Assembly: GCA_907163375.1 (NCBI GenBank)
Contig: CAJQUW010005287.1
Coordinates: 124,001 to 188,000, forward strand
Origin: Prostheceraeus crozeri
Taxonomy: Eukaryota; Platyhelminthes; Polycladida; Euryleptidae
Direction of reading: 5' to 3'
Length of the DNA: 64,000 nt
Shown here: one piece after another, positions 1 through 9,942 of the stretch
How positions within the stretch are numbered: the stretch's first letter is position 1
Layout of the letters: the number at the start of each line of letters is the position of its first letter
Program-made: the position numbers and the translations under genes
Notes under the pieces: generated by a model
Database searches by the model: none
The model's input: only the letters and a program-made list of their open reading frames with translations
Told to the model about the DNA's origin: nothing

Positions 1-1
1 G

Positions 2-247
2 AAAAATTTACAAGAAAACTCTAAAGAAAATAAAGAACAGTTAGATTCTGTTAAAAGACAATTAGATGTTCTTAAAATTAAGTTAAATGCTCTTAAAACG
101 GCGTTGAAGATTAATCAGCAGAATATGCAAGTTAATAGAAAAGAAATTAAAGTACATCACACGCTGCTTGACGCAATAGATAAAGTGCAACAGTCAATTA
201 ATAAAGTTATCTCGAAGTTGTTGTCCATTCACAAACGTAAATCTTGA
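2..247 (+). CDS. Fibre-like coiled-coil virion protein, C-terminal end (partial)
   Basis: The frame is open from the window edge to TGA at 245-247 and gives about 81 residues rich in Lys, Gln, Asn and Leu with a heptad-like pattern, ending in a basic tail. It matches the C-terminal part of the - strand gene at 17,840-18,302, whose N-terminal part lies at 44,997-45,368. From that fuller copy the protein is a long coiled coil, probably a structural or fibre-like protein of the adintovirus/Polinton provirus. This copy keeps about 15 C-terminal residues that the other lost. It stands directly upstream of the 133-aa virion protein gene, as in the inverted copy. The function is inferred from context. 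Confidence 0.55.
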   Translation, partial: KNLQENSKENKEQLDSVKRQLDVLKIKLNALKTALKINQQNMQVNRKEIKVHHTLLDAIDKVQQSINKVISKLLSIHKRKS

Positions 248-267
248 TCGACGAAGTCTTGGGTTTC

Positions 268-327
268 TAACCTATCGGAGCGAAGCTCCTCTGGCTTCAG
301 CCGATCGGACCAAAGGTCCTGAGGTTA
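268..327. other. GC-rich three-hairpin (cloverleaf-like) module
   Basis: An outer stem TAACCT (268-273) pairs with AGGTTA (322-327). Inside are three perfect hairpins: GGAGC-gaa-GCTCC (277-289), GGCT-tc-AGCC (293-302) and GGACC-aaa-GGTCC (307-319). A diverged module at 14,740-14,797 has the same layout with a different first stem, and a shorter form lies at 17,762-17,800. The module sits just after the coiled-coil stop codon in otherwise AT-rich DNA. It may be a small mobile palindrome or a structured transcript end; the sequence does not decide. Confidence 0.6.
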
Positions 328-407
328 TTACCTTATCATAAACGTAAATCTTAGCGCAAATATTAACGTAAATATTTTTTCCCAAAAGTCAAATTTAATC
401 CTAAAAA

Positions 408-809
408 ATGCCTATAATTAATAAACACAATCTTAAACATTTTGCTTCAAATAAAAAAATTGCTCATGAACCATCTATGAAATCTGTTTACCATTATGAC
501 AGTGTAGAAACAATCGGAACACAAAAGTTCCTAGGCACCGCAGGTGCCGTTCAAAAAGAAGGGGCTGGCATCTTTTCTGGTATTGGAAGTGTCGTTAACT
601 TAATTAAAAGTAATAAAGATTTGATTACATCTGCTGCAAAAGGAGCAGCTGCTATAGGTAGTACAGCTAGTGCAATATCAAATGCTGTTAAATCTCAAAA
701 CGAATTAAAACAACTAGAAGCTATTCGTAAACTTAGGAATGATTCTGAAGAACTAAAAAATTTAAAAAAACTTTCAGAGGAAACAAAAAACAAAATTGCT
801 AAAACATAG
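408..809 (+). CDS. 133-aa Gly/Ala-rich virion protein (pVI-like candidate)
   Basis: ATG at 408 sits in the TAAAAATG context used by this provirus. The product has a basic, Asn/His-rich start, a Gly/Ala/Ser-rich amphipathic stretch at about residues 50-95 with little charge, and a Lys/Glu-rich helical tail. Small virion proteins with a membrane-active amphipathic segment (adenovirus pVI type) occur in adintoviruses, so pVI-like is a possible but weak assignment. It lies between the coiled-coil gene and the major capsid gene, and the inverted copy at 17,300-17,706 keeps this order. Compared with that copy it carries an in-frame 36-nt hairpin insertion at about 511-548, adding 12 residues. Confidence 0.5.
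   Translation: MPIINKHNLKHFASNKKIAHEPSMKSVYHYDSVETIGTQKFLGTAGAVQKEGAGIFSGIGSVVNLIKSNKDLITSAAKGAAAIGSTASAISNAVKSQNELKQLEAIRKLRNDSEELKNLKKLSEETKNKIAKT
511..548. other. Double-hairpin insertion inside a coding region
   Basis: GGAAC-acaaaa-GTTCC (516-531) is followed at once by GGCACC-gca-GGTGCC (534-548). The inverted sister copy near 17,600 lacks both: the flanking bases match, but 37 nt here replace 1 nt there, a net 36 nt that keeps the frame. This looks like insertion of a small palindromic module, as with Rickettsia palindromic elements or yeast mitochondrial GC clusters. The analogy is mine; no sequence relationship is claimed. Confidence 0.6.
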
Positions 810-1096
810 CTGTGGGGGAAACCTTGAGGAGCGGAGCTCCGTCAGATAGTAAACATAAGAAGAAAACAGGCGTAGCCATAAAACGTTCAATTGAAGAAAT
901 AAGAGGTAATGGTGTTAACAGCAACCTTCGGTCTAACCAGCAAAGCTGTAGCGGAGCTGGTCTAGCAAATTTCTAAAATTATATTTTAGTAAAATTTTTT
1001 TAGTAAATTATTTTTAGTAAAATTCTAAAATTATATTTTAGTAAAAATTTTTCCTGTCTGTGAGAAAAACAAAAATTCAAATTATTTTTTATAAAA
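810..1096. other. Intergenic region with GC-rich hairpin modules
   Basis: No gene seen. Hairpins stand out from the AT-rich background: GGAGC-gga-GCTCC (828-840), GGC-gta-GCC (869-877), ACC-ttc-GGT (924-932), and ACCAGC (936-941) pairing with GCTGGT (956-961) around an inner CAGC-aaa-GCTG. The sister region at 17,210-17,320 lacks most of these but keeps the flanking bases, so they were gained here or lost there. The end of the interval is very AT-rich and leads into the capsid start. Confidence 0.5.
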
Positions 1097-1099
1097 ATG
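1079..1099 (+). promoter_or_regulatory. AT-rich TATAAAAATG start context
   Basis: The capsid start codon is preceded by a T run and ATAAAA running straight into ATG. Similar T-run plus TAAAA(A)ATG contexts precede the provirus starts at 408, 2508, 45,415, and on the - strand at 17,196, 45,368, 52,271, 53,098 and 53,955. This suggests a shared compact promoter/initiator giving very short 5' leaders. Base composition alone explains part of it. Confidence 0.35.
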
Positions 1100-2432
1100 T
1101 CTTCGCTAATCGAAAATAAATTTAGATTAGACGATCCTCCGTTCGTCAGTTATAATCAAAAAAAGAATGACTATATAAGAATTGCTATGAATCCCGGATC
1201 TTCCAGTAGAGTAAATACTGGAGGTGATTTAATTTTTGAAGTTGATAATCAACAAAGTTATTTATATTTACCTGATTCCTTTTTACACTGTGAATATTCT
1301 TTATATAGTGATGCCAATTTTACAACACCATTACCAGATACCGATAATATTGCATTAGAGAATAATTTCTTTCCAAGATTATTTGCACAAATGCGTTTAG
1401 ATGTTGCAACTCAAAATATAGAAACAATAAGTGATTCTCCAGGTGTAATTTATACAATGCTTAGATTTGTAACAATTGGTGAAAATAATAGAAAGTATGA
1501 AATCGAAGGTTGGTTTCCTGATACTAATGATGGTATAATTATAGATGATTTAACTCACGCTGGAACAGATGCAGCAGGAATTGCGAAAGATGTAGAAAAT
1601 ATTGCAAATCATTTAAATAAAACAAACAATTGTGCATATAAAGAAAGACGTGAATTTAACAAGAAAAGTAAACAGACAGTAAATTGGTCATTGCCTCCAT
1701 TATTCGGATATTTAGATTATGATAAAATATCATATCAATTAAAATTTAAATTAATAATTCATCGTACAGCAAATAATGAATTAATCTTTTTTGGTAGGAC
1801 TGGAAAAAAAAGCATATTTAAAAATTGATAGACTTGAATGGTGGATTAAGCATATTACTCCTAGTTTAGAGATTGAAACAGCTATTGCAAAAAGATTAAA
1901 TACTAACAAACCAATTCCAGTAAATTTTCTAAAGCGAACTGCTAGTTCAGTAACTTTTTCCGAACAAAGATTTAACTGGCATTTTACTAGAACTGCGAAT
2001 ACTCCAAGATATTTATTACTAACATTTCAAAGAAATAATTCTCCAAGTTTTGATAAGAACAACAATCTTTTTCATATTAATACAATTCGAAGTTTACAAG
2101 TTTCATTAAATCAAACCCGATATGCAATTGATCCATTAAGATTCGATGATACCAATAATCAATTTATGGAAGGATATGATTCTTATCGAAATCTTTGTAT
2201 AGAATTTGGAGTTGAACCACAATTAACTCCTGGAGATTGGAGACATTTATATCCTGTTTTCTGTTTCGATTTAAGTGCACAATCTGAAGATATTATCAAG
2301 ACTGGTTGTGATGTAACAATTAATATTGAAAAGAAAGATTCCACAACTTCATTGATGGCTTATGGTTTATTGCTAGAAGATGTAAAATATTCTATTGAAA
2401 TTCTTAATGGAAAGATGGCTAGGATTAATTAA
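1097..2432 (+). pseudogene. Major capsid protein (double jelly-roll, hexon-like), frameshifted
   Basis: Two overlapping frames (1097-1828 and 1791-2432) together give about 440 residues that read as an adintovirus/Polinton major capsid protein. This structural protein forms the double jelly-roll capsomers. Conserved features include the Pro-rich PPF near the start, a PLFGYLDYDK motif near residue 200, and the second-half stretch with WWIKHITPS and TPRYLLL. The frame breaks at an A run near 1,804-1,812. This copy has 8 A, the inverted copy at 14,799-17,196 has 6, and 7 would keep the frame, so slippage or sequencing error is likely. The A-rich start context and the order coiled coil, 133-aa gene, capsid match the second copy. 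Confidence 0.8.
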
Positions 2433-2507
2433 TTTTTTTCATAACTTAAAATTTTCATAACTAGAATAGATTAAAATTTTTGATAACTTAAAATTTTTTT
2501 ATTAAAA

Positions 2508-2618
2508 ATGTCGCAAGCGAAAAGTAATAATAATAAAACTGTTCAATTAAAACTACGTAACATTGTTGACAAAAATACACCTAAAACTATTACGATTAAC
2601 AAAAAAAGTATTACATAA
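2508..2618 (+). CDS. 36-aa basic small protein
   Basis: ATG at 2508 follows a T run and ATTAAAA, the same context as the capsid start, and the frame ends at TAA 2616-2618. The product is polar and basic (Lys, Asn, Thr) with no recognised domain. The pX-like reading frame starts 8 nt after the stop in another frame, so this could be a real small gene or the start of a larger broken one. The inverted copy keeps only its first few codons, next to the breakpoint at about 14,668. Confidence 0.4.
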   Translation: MSQAKSNNNKTVQLKLRNIVDKNTPKTITINKKSIT

Positions 2619-2626
2619 GTAAACCA

Positions 2627-5600
2627 ATGATAGAGAATATTCAATTACAAGAAGAAAAGAATGGCGGGATTCTCCCATTAATTCCCCTAATAATAGGTGG
2701 CATAGCAGCTGCAGGAAGTGTTGCAGGCGGGACAGCTGGTATTGTCCAAGCAGTAAATAAAAATAAATCAGAGAAGGCAGCATTAGAAGAACAAAAACGT
2801 CATAATAGAGAGTTAGAGAAAGTTGCTAGGGGTGACGGAATAGTAGATAATTTTATTAGTAAATTAAAATTAGGTTTGTGTTGTGTTGTTGTTTTGTTGT
2901 GTTGTTTGTTGTTGTGTTGTGTGTTTGTTTGTTGTGTTGTTTTGTTGTTTGTTTGTGTTTGTTTGTGTTTTGTTTGTGTTTGTGTTTGTTGTTTTGTTGT
3001 TTGTGTTTTTTGTGTTTGTGTTGTTTTGTGTTGTTGTTGTTTGTTTTGTGTTGTTGTGTTGTTTGTTTGTTTGTGTTTTGTTTGTTGTTTTGTTGTGTTG
3101 TTGTTTGTTGTTGTGTGTTTTTGTTGTTGTTGTTTGTTGTTTTGTTTGTGTGTTGTTGTGTTGTTTTGTTGTTGTTTGTGTTGTGTTTTTTGTTTGTGTT
3201 GTTGTGTTGTGTTTTGTTGTGTTTTGTTGTTTGTTGTGTTTGTGTTGTTGTTGTTTTGTTGTTTGTGTTGTTGTGTTTTGTTGTTTTTGTTGTGTTTGTT
3301 TGTTGTGTTTTGTGTTGTTTTTGTTGTTTGTTGTTGTGTTTTTGTGTTGTTTGTTGTTTTGTTGTGTTTGTTGTTGTGTGTTTGTGTTGTTTGTTTGTTT
3401 TGTTTGTGTGTTTGTTTGTGTTTGTTGTTTTTTGTTGTTGTGTTTTGTTTGTTTTGTTGTGTTTGTTTTTTGTGTTGTGTTTTTTGTGTTGTGTTTTGTG
3501 TGTTTTGTTGTTGTTTGTGTTTGTTGTTTTGTTTGTTTTGTTTGTTTTTGTGTTGTGTTTTGTTTGTGTTGTGTTTGTTGTTTTGTGTTTTTGTTGTTTT
3601 GTTGTTTGTTGTTGTGTGTTTGTTGTTTGTTGTTTTGTTGTTTGTGTTTGTGTGTTTGTTGTGTTTTGTTGTTTGTTTGTGTGTTTTGTTTGTTGTTGTG
3701 TTGTGTTGTTTTTGTGTTTTGTGTTGTTGTGTTTGTTTGTGTTGTTTTTGTTTGTTGTTGTTGTGTTTGTGTTTGTGTGTTTGTGTGTTGTTGTTTGTGT
3801 TGTTTGTGTTTTGTTGTTTTTGTTGTGTTTGTGTTGTTGTTTTGTGTTGTTGTTGTTTTGTTTGTTGTTTGTGTTGTTTGTTGTTTGTTTGTGTTTTTTG
3901 TTTGTTGTTTGTTTTGTGTTTGTTTGTGTGTTTGTGTTGTTGTTTTGTTTGTTGTGTTTTGTTGTTTTTGTGTTGTTTGTTTTTGTTGTTGTGTTGTTTT
4001 GTTGTTGTTTTGTGTTTTTGTTGTGTGTTTGTTGTTTTGTTGTTTGTTTGTGTTTGTGTTTTGTGTTTTGTTGTTTGTTTGTTTTGTTGTTTTGTGTTGT
4101 TTGTTGTTTGTGTTGTTTGTGTTTGTTGTTTTTGTTGTTGTGTGTTTGTTTGTTGTTTTGTTGTGTTTTTGTGTTTGTTGTTGTTTGTGTTTGTTTGTTG
4201 TTTGTTTTGTTTGTGTTGTTGTTTGTTGTTTTGTGTTGTTTGTTTTTGTTGTTGTTTTGTGTTTGTTTGTTGTGTTTTTTGTGTGTTGTTGTTTGTTGTT
4301 TGTTGTTGTTGTTTTGTTTGTTGTTGTTGTTTTGTGTTTGTTGTTGTTTGTTTTGTGTTTTTTGTGTTTGTTTGTTTGTTGTTGTGTTGTTTGTTTGTTT
4401 TGTGTGTTGTTGTGTTTTTGTGTTGTTTTGTTGTGTTTTGTTTTGTGTTTTTGTTGTTTGTTTTTGTGTTTTGTGTTTGTTGTTTGTTGTTGTTTTGTTG
4501 TTTGTTTGTGTGTTTTGTTTGTTGTTTTGTTGTTGTTTGTGTTTTTGTGTTTTTTGTTGTTTGTGTGTTGTTTTGTTTTTGTTGTTTTTTGTGTGTTGTG
4601 TTTGTGTTTTTGTTGTTGTTGTTGTGTTTGTTGTTTGTGTTGTTTGTGTGTTGTTTGTGTTTTGTGTTTGTTGTGTTTTGTTTGTTGTTTGTGTTGTGTT
4701 TGTTTGTTTGTGTTTGTTGTGTTTGTTTGTTGTTTGTTTTGTGTTGTTTTGTTGTTGGTGTTTTTGTGTTTGTGTTTTGTTGTGTTGTTTTGTTGTTTGT
4801 TGTTTTGTTTTGTTTTGTGTTTGTTGTGTGTTTGTGTTGTTTTTGTTGTTTTGTTGTGTTGTTGTTGTTTTGTTGTGTTGTTGTTTGTGTTTTTTGTGTT
4901 GTGTTTTGTTTTTGTGTTTTGTTGTGTTGTTTGTTTTGTTTGTGTTGTTGTTTGTTTTGTTGTTGTTGTTGTTTTGTGTGTTTGTTTGTTGTTTTTGTTG
5001 TTTGTGTGTTTGTTTTGTTGTTTGTGTTGTGTTTTTGTTTGTTTGTGTTTGTTTGTGTTTTTGTTGTTTTTGTTTGTTTTGTTTGTTGTTTTGTGTGTTG
5101 TTGTTTTTTGTTGTGTTTGTTGTTGTTTGTGTTTGTGTTTGTTGTGTTGTGTTTTGTTTGTTTTTGTTGTTTTGTTTTGTTTGTTGTGTTGTTGTTTTGT
5201 TGTTTGTTTTGTGTTTTTGTGTGTTTGTTTTTTGTTTTGTTTGTTGTTGTTGTTTTGTTTGTTTTTGTTGTTGTTTGTTGTTTGTTTGTTGTGTTTTTTG
5301 TGTTTGTTGTTTTGTTTTGTGTGTTTGTTGTGTGTTTTGTTGTTGTTTGTTGTTGTGTTTGTTTTTGTTGTTGTTTGTGTTTTTGTTTGTGTTGTTGTGT
5401 TTTGTGTTGTTTGTTTTTGTTTTGTTGTTGTGTTTGTTGTTTGTTTTGTTGTTTTGTGTGTTGTTTGTTTGTTTTGTTTTTGTGTTGTGTTTGTTGTGTT
5501 GTTTTTGTTTTGTTGTGTTGTTTTTGTGTTTTGTTGTTTGTGGTTTGTTTGTTGTGTTTGTTGTTGTTTGTTTTTTGTGTTTGTTTTGTTGTTTTGTTGT

Positions 5601-8600
5601 TTTTGTGTGTTGTGTTTGTGTTGTTGTTTGTTTTGTGTTGTTTGTGTGTTTTGTTTGTTGTGTTTTGTTTTTGTTTGTTGTGTTTTGTTTGTGTTGTTTG
5701 TTTTGTTGTTTGTTTTGTGTTGTGTTTGTTGTGTTTGTTGTTGTTTGTTTTTTGTTTGTTGTTGTTTGTTGTGTTTTGTGTTGTTGTGTTGTTTTGTTGT
5801 TTGTGTTGTGTTTTTGTGTTGTTTTGTTGTTGTGTTTTGTTTGTTGTTGTTTGTGTTTTGTGTTGTTTTTGTGTTTGTTGTTTTGTTGTGTGTTGTTTTG
5901 TTTTGTTTTGTTTGTGTTTGTTTGTGTTTTTGTTTGTTTGTTGTTTTGTTGTGTTTGTTTGTGTGTTTTTTTGTTTGTTGTTTTTGTTTTGTTTTGTTGT
6001 GTTTGTTTGTTGTGTTTTTTGTTGTGTTGTGTTTTGTGTTGTGTTTTTTGTGTTGTTTTGTTTGTTTTGTGTTTTTGTTTTGTGTTGTTTTGTTTTGTGT
6101 TGTGTTTGTGTTTTGTTGTTTTGTTGTGTGTTTTGTTGTTTGTTGTTTGTTTGTTGTTGTTGTTTGTTTTGTTGTGTTTTGTTTGTTGGTTGTTGTGTTT
6201 TTTGTTTGTTTGTTTGTGTTGTTTTGTTGTTTGTTTGTGTTGTGTTTTTTTTGTGTTTTGTTGTGTTGTTGTTTTGTGTTGTTTTGTTGTTGTTTGTGTT
6301 TTGTTTGTTGTGTTGTGTTTTGTTTTGTTGTTTGTTTTGTTGTTGTTTTTTGTTTTTGTTTGTTGTTTGTTGTTTGTTTTGTTTTGTTTGTTTGTTTTGT
6401 TGTTGTTTGTTGTTGTTTTGTTGTGTTTGTGTTTTTTGTTGTTTGTTTGTTTTGTTGTTTGTTTTGTTTGTTGTTTTTGTTGTTGTTTTGTTTGTTGTTG
6501 TTTGTTTTGTGTTTGTTGTTTGTTGTTGTTTGTGTTTGTGTTTGTTTGTTTTGTTTGTGTTTTGTTGTTTTGTTTTGTGTGTTTTGTTTGTGTTGTTTTT
6601 GTGTTTTTGTGTTGTTGTTTTGTGTTGTTTTGTTGTTGTGTTTGTTTGTGTTGTGTGTGTTTGTGTTTTTTGTGTTTGTTGTTTTTTGTTTGTGTTTTGT
6701 GTTTGTTGTTGGTTTGTGTGTTTTGTTTGTTTGTGTTGTTTTGTTTTGTTGTTTTGTGTTTTTGTTGTGTTTGTTGTTTGTGTTTTTGTTGTGTTTTTGT
6801 GTTTTGTTGTGTTTTGTGTTGTTTGTGTTGTTTTGTTTGTTGTGTTTGTGTTGTTTTTGTGTTGTTGTTTTTTGTTGTTTGTGTTGTTTTTGTTTGTGTT
6901 GTTTTGTTGTTTGTTGTTGTGTTGTTTTGTTTTTGTTTGTTGTTTTGTGTTTGTTTTGTTGTGTTTTGTTGTTTGTTGTTTTTGTTTGTTGTTGTGTTTG
7001 TTGTTTTGTTGTTTGTTTGTTGTTTGTTGTTTGTTGTTTGTGTTGTTTTTGTTTGTTGTGTTTGTTTGTTGTTTTGTGTTGTTTGTTGTTTGTTGTTGTT
7101 GTTTTGTTTGTTTTGTGTGTTGTTTGTTGTTTTTGTTGTGTTTGTTTGTTTGTTTTTTGTTGTGTTTTGTTGTTGTTTTGTTGTTTGTGTTTTGTTTGTT
7201 TGTGTTTTGTGTTTGTTTTGTTGTTTGTTTTTGTGTTGTTTTTGTGTTGTTTGTGTTGTTTTGTGTTTGTTTGTTGTTGTGTTTGTTGTTTGTTGTTTTG
7301 TTGTTTGTTTGTTTGTTTTTGTTGTGTGTTGTTTTTGTGTTTTGTGTTTGTTTTGTTGTTTGTTGTTTGTTTGTGTTTGTTGTTGTTTTGTGTTTTTTGT
7401 TGTTTGTTGTGTTGTTTTGTGTTGTTTGTTTTGTTTGTGTTGTTTTTGTGTTTGTTTTGTTGTTGTGTTTGTTTGTTGTTGTTTTGTTGTTGTGTTGTTT
7501 GTGTTTGTTTGTTGTTTGTTTGTTTTGTGTTGTTGTTTGTTTTTGTGTTGTTGTTGTGTTGTTTGTTGTTTGTTTTGTTGTTTTGTTTTTGTTTGTGTTT
7601 TTGTTGTGTTTGTGTTTTGTTTTTGTGTTTTGTTTGTTTGTGTTTGTTGTGTTTGTTTTTGTGTTTTTGTTGTTGTTTGTTGTTGTGTTGTGTTTTGTTG
7701 TGTTTGTTGTTTGTTTTGTTGTTTTGTTTTGTTTGTTGTTTGTTGTTTTGTTGTTGTTGTTGTTTTGTTTTTTTGTTGTTTGTTGTGTTGTGTTTTGTTG
7801 TTGTTTGTGTTTTGTTGTTTGTTTGTTGTTTGTGTTTGTTTTTGTGTTGTTTTGTTGTTGTTTTGTGTTGTTGTTGTTTGTTGTTGTTTTTGTGTTTGTT
7901 TTGTTTGTGTTGTTGTTTGTTTTTGTTGTTGTTTGTTTTTGTGTTTGTGTTTGTTGTTGTTTTGTTTGTTGTTTTTGTGTTTGTGTTGTGTTTGTTGTTT
8001 GTTGTTTGTTTTTGTTGTGTTTGTTGTTTGTGTTGTTTGTGTGTTTTTGTTTGTTTTGTTTGTTGTTTGTTGTTGTGTTTGTTGTTGTTTTTGTTGTTGT
8101 GTTGTTTTGTGTGTTGTGTTGTGTTTGTTGTTGTTTTGTTGTTGTTTGTGTTGTTTGTTGTGTTGTTTGTTGTTTGTGTTTGTTTTTGTTTGTTTGTGTT
8201 GTTGTTTTGTTTGTGTTTGTGTTGTTTTGTTTGTGTTTGTTGTTTGTGTGTTTTGTTTTGTTTGTTTGTTTGTGTTGTTTGTGTGTTGTTTTGTTGTTGT
8301 TGTTTGTGTTGTTGTTTTGTGTTTGTTTGTTGTTTGTTGTTTGTGTTGTTTTGTGTTGTGTTTTTGTGTTGTTTGTGTTTGTGTTGTTGTTTTGTGTTGT
8401 TTGTTTGTTTGTTTGTTGTTGTGTTGTTTGTTTGTTGTTTTGTTTGTGTTGTTGTTGTTTTGTGTTTGTTTTGTTTGTTGTTTGTTGTTGTGTTTGTTGT
8501 GTTGTTTGTGTTTGTTGTTGTTTGTGTTTTGTTTGTTTGTGTTTTTGTTGTTTGTTGTTGTTTGTTGTTTGTGTTGTTTGTGTTTTGTTTTTGTGTTGTG

Positions 8601-9911
8601 TTTGTTTTGTTGTTGTTGTGTTTGTTGTTTGTTTGTGTTGTTGTTTGTTGTTGTGTTTGTTGTTTGTTTGTTGTTGTGTTTTGTGTTTTGTTGTTTGTTT
8701 GTTGTTTTGTGTTGTTGTTTGTTGTTTTTGTGTGTTGTTTTGTGTTGTGTTTTGTGTTGTTTTGTGTTTGTTGTTGTTTGTTTGTGTTTTGTTGTGTTTG
8801 TGTGTTTTGTTTGTTGTGTTTGTGTTGTTTGTTGTGTTTGTTGTTTGTTTGTTGTTGTTGTTGTTTTGTGTTGTTTGTTGTTGTGTTTTGTTGTTTGTGT
8901 TGTTGTTGTGTTTGTTTGTGTTTGTTTTTGTTGTTGTTGTTTTGTTTGTTTTGTTGTTTTGTTTGTGTTTGTTTTGTTGTTTGTTTGTTTTTGTTTTGTT
9001 TGTGTTGTTTGTGTTGTTGTGTTTGTTGTGTGTTTGTTTTGTTTGTTGTTGTTTGTTGTTTTGTTTGTTGTTGTTTGTTGTTGTTTGTGTGTTGTTTGTG
9101 TTTTGTGTTGTTGTTTGTGTTTGTTGTTTGTGTTTTGTTGTTTTTGTTTGTTGTTGTTGTGTTTTGTTGTTTGTTGTTTTGTGTTTTGTTGTGTTTGTTT
9201 GTTGTTTGTGTTGTGTTGTTGTGTTTGTTGTTTGTGTTTTGTTGTGTTGTTGTTTGTTTTGTTGTGTTGTTTTGTTTGTTGTTGTTTGTTGTTGTTTTGT
9301 TGTGTTGTTTGTTTGTGTGTTGTGTTGTTTTTGTTTTTTGTTGTTGTTGTTTTTGTGTTTGTTTTGTGTTGTGTTGTTTTGTTGTTTTGTTGTTGTTTGT
9401 GTTGTTGTTTGTTTTGTTTGTTGTTTTGTTTGTTGTTTGTTTTTGTTTGTGTTGTTTTTGTGTTTGTTTGTTTGTTGTGTTTGTTGTTTGTTTTGTGTTG
9501 TTTTGTGTGTTGTTTGTTGTGTTGTTTGTGTGTTTGTTGTTGTTTGTTTGTTTTGTGTTGTGTTTTGTGTTTGTTTGTTGTTTTTGTTGTTGTTTTGTGT
9601 TTGTGTTTGTTGTTTTGTGTTGTTTTGTTGTGTGTTTTGTGTTGTTTGTGTGTTGTTTGTTGTTGTGTTTTGTGTTTGTTGTTGTTTTGTTTGTTTGTTG
9701 TTTGTTGTGTGTTTGTTGTGTTTGTTTGTTGTTGTTTGTTGTGTTTTTGTTTTTGTGTTGTGTTTTGTTGTTGTTTGTTGTGTTGTTTGTGTTTTGTTGT
9801 TTGTGTTGTTGTGTTTTTGTTTTGTTGTTTTGTGTTTGTTGTTTTGTTTGTTGTTGTTTGTTGTGTGTTTGTTTGTTGTTGTGTTGTTTTGTGTTTGTTT
9901 GTTTGTGTGTG

Positions 9912-9942
<31 letters not shown>

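Noticed and set aside
1097..2432. Programmed frameshift in the major capsid gene
   Set aside because: The two copies have different run lengths (8 and 6) and different extra lesions, and no slippery-site arrangement is shared.
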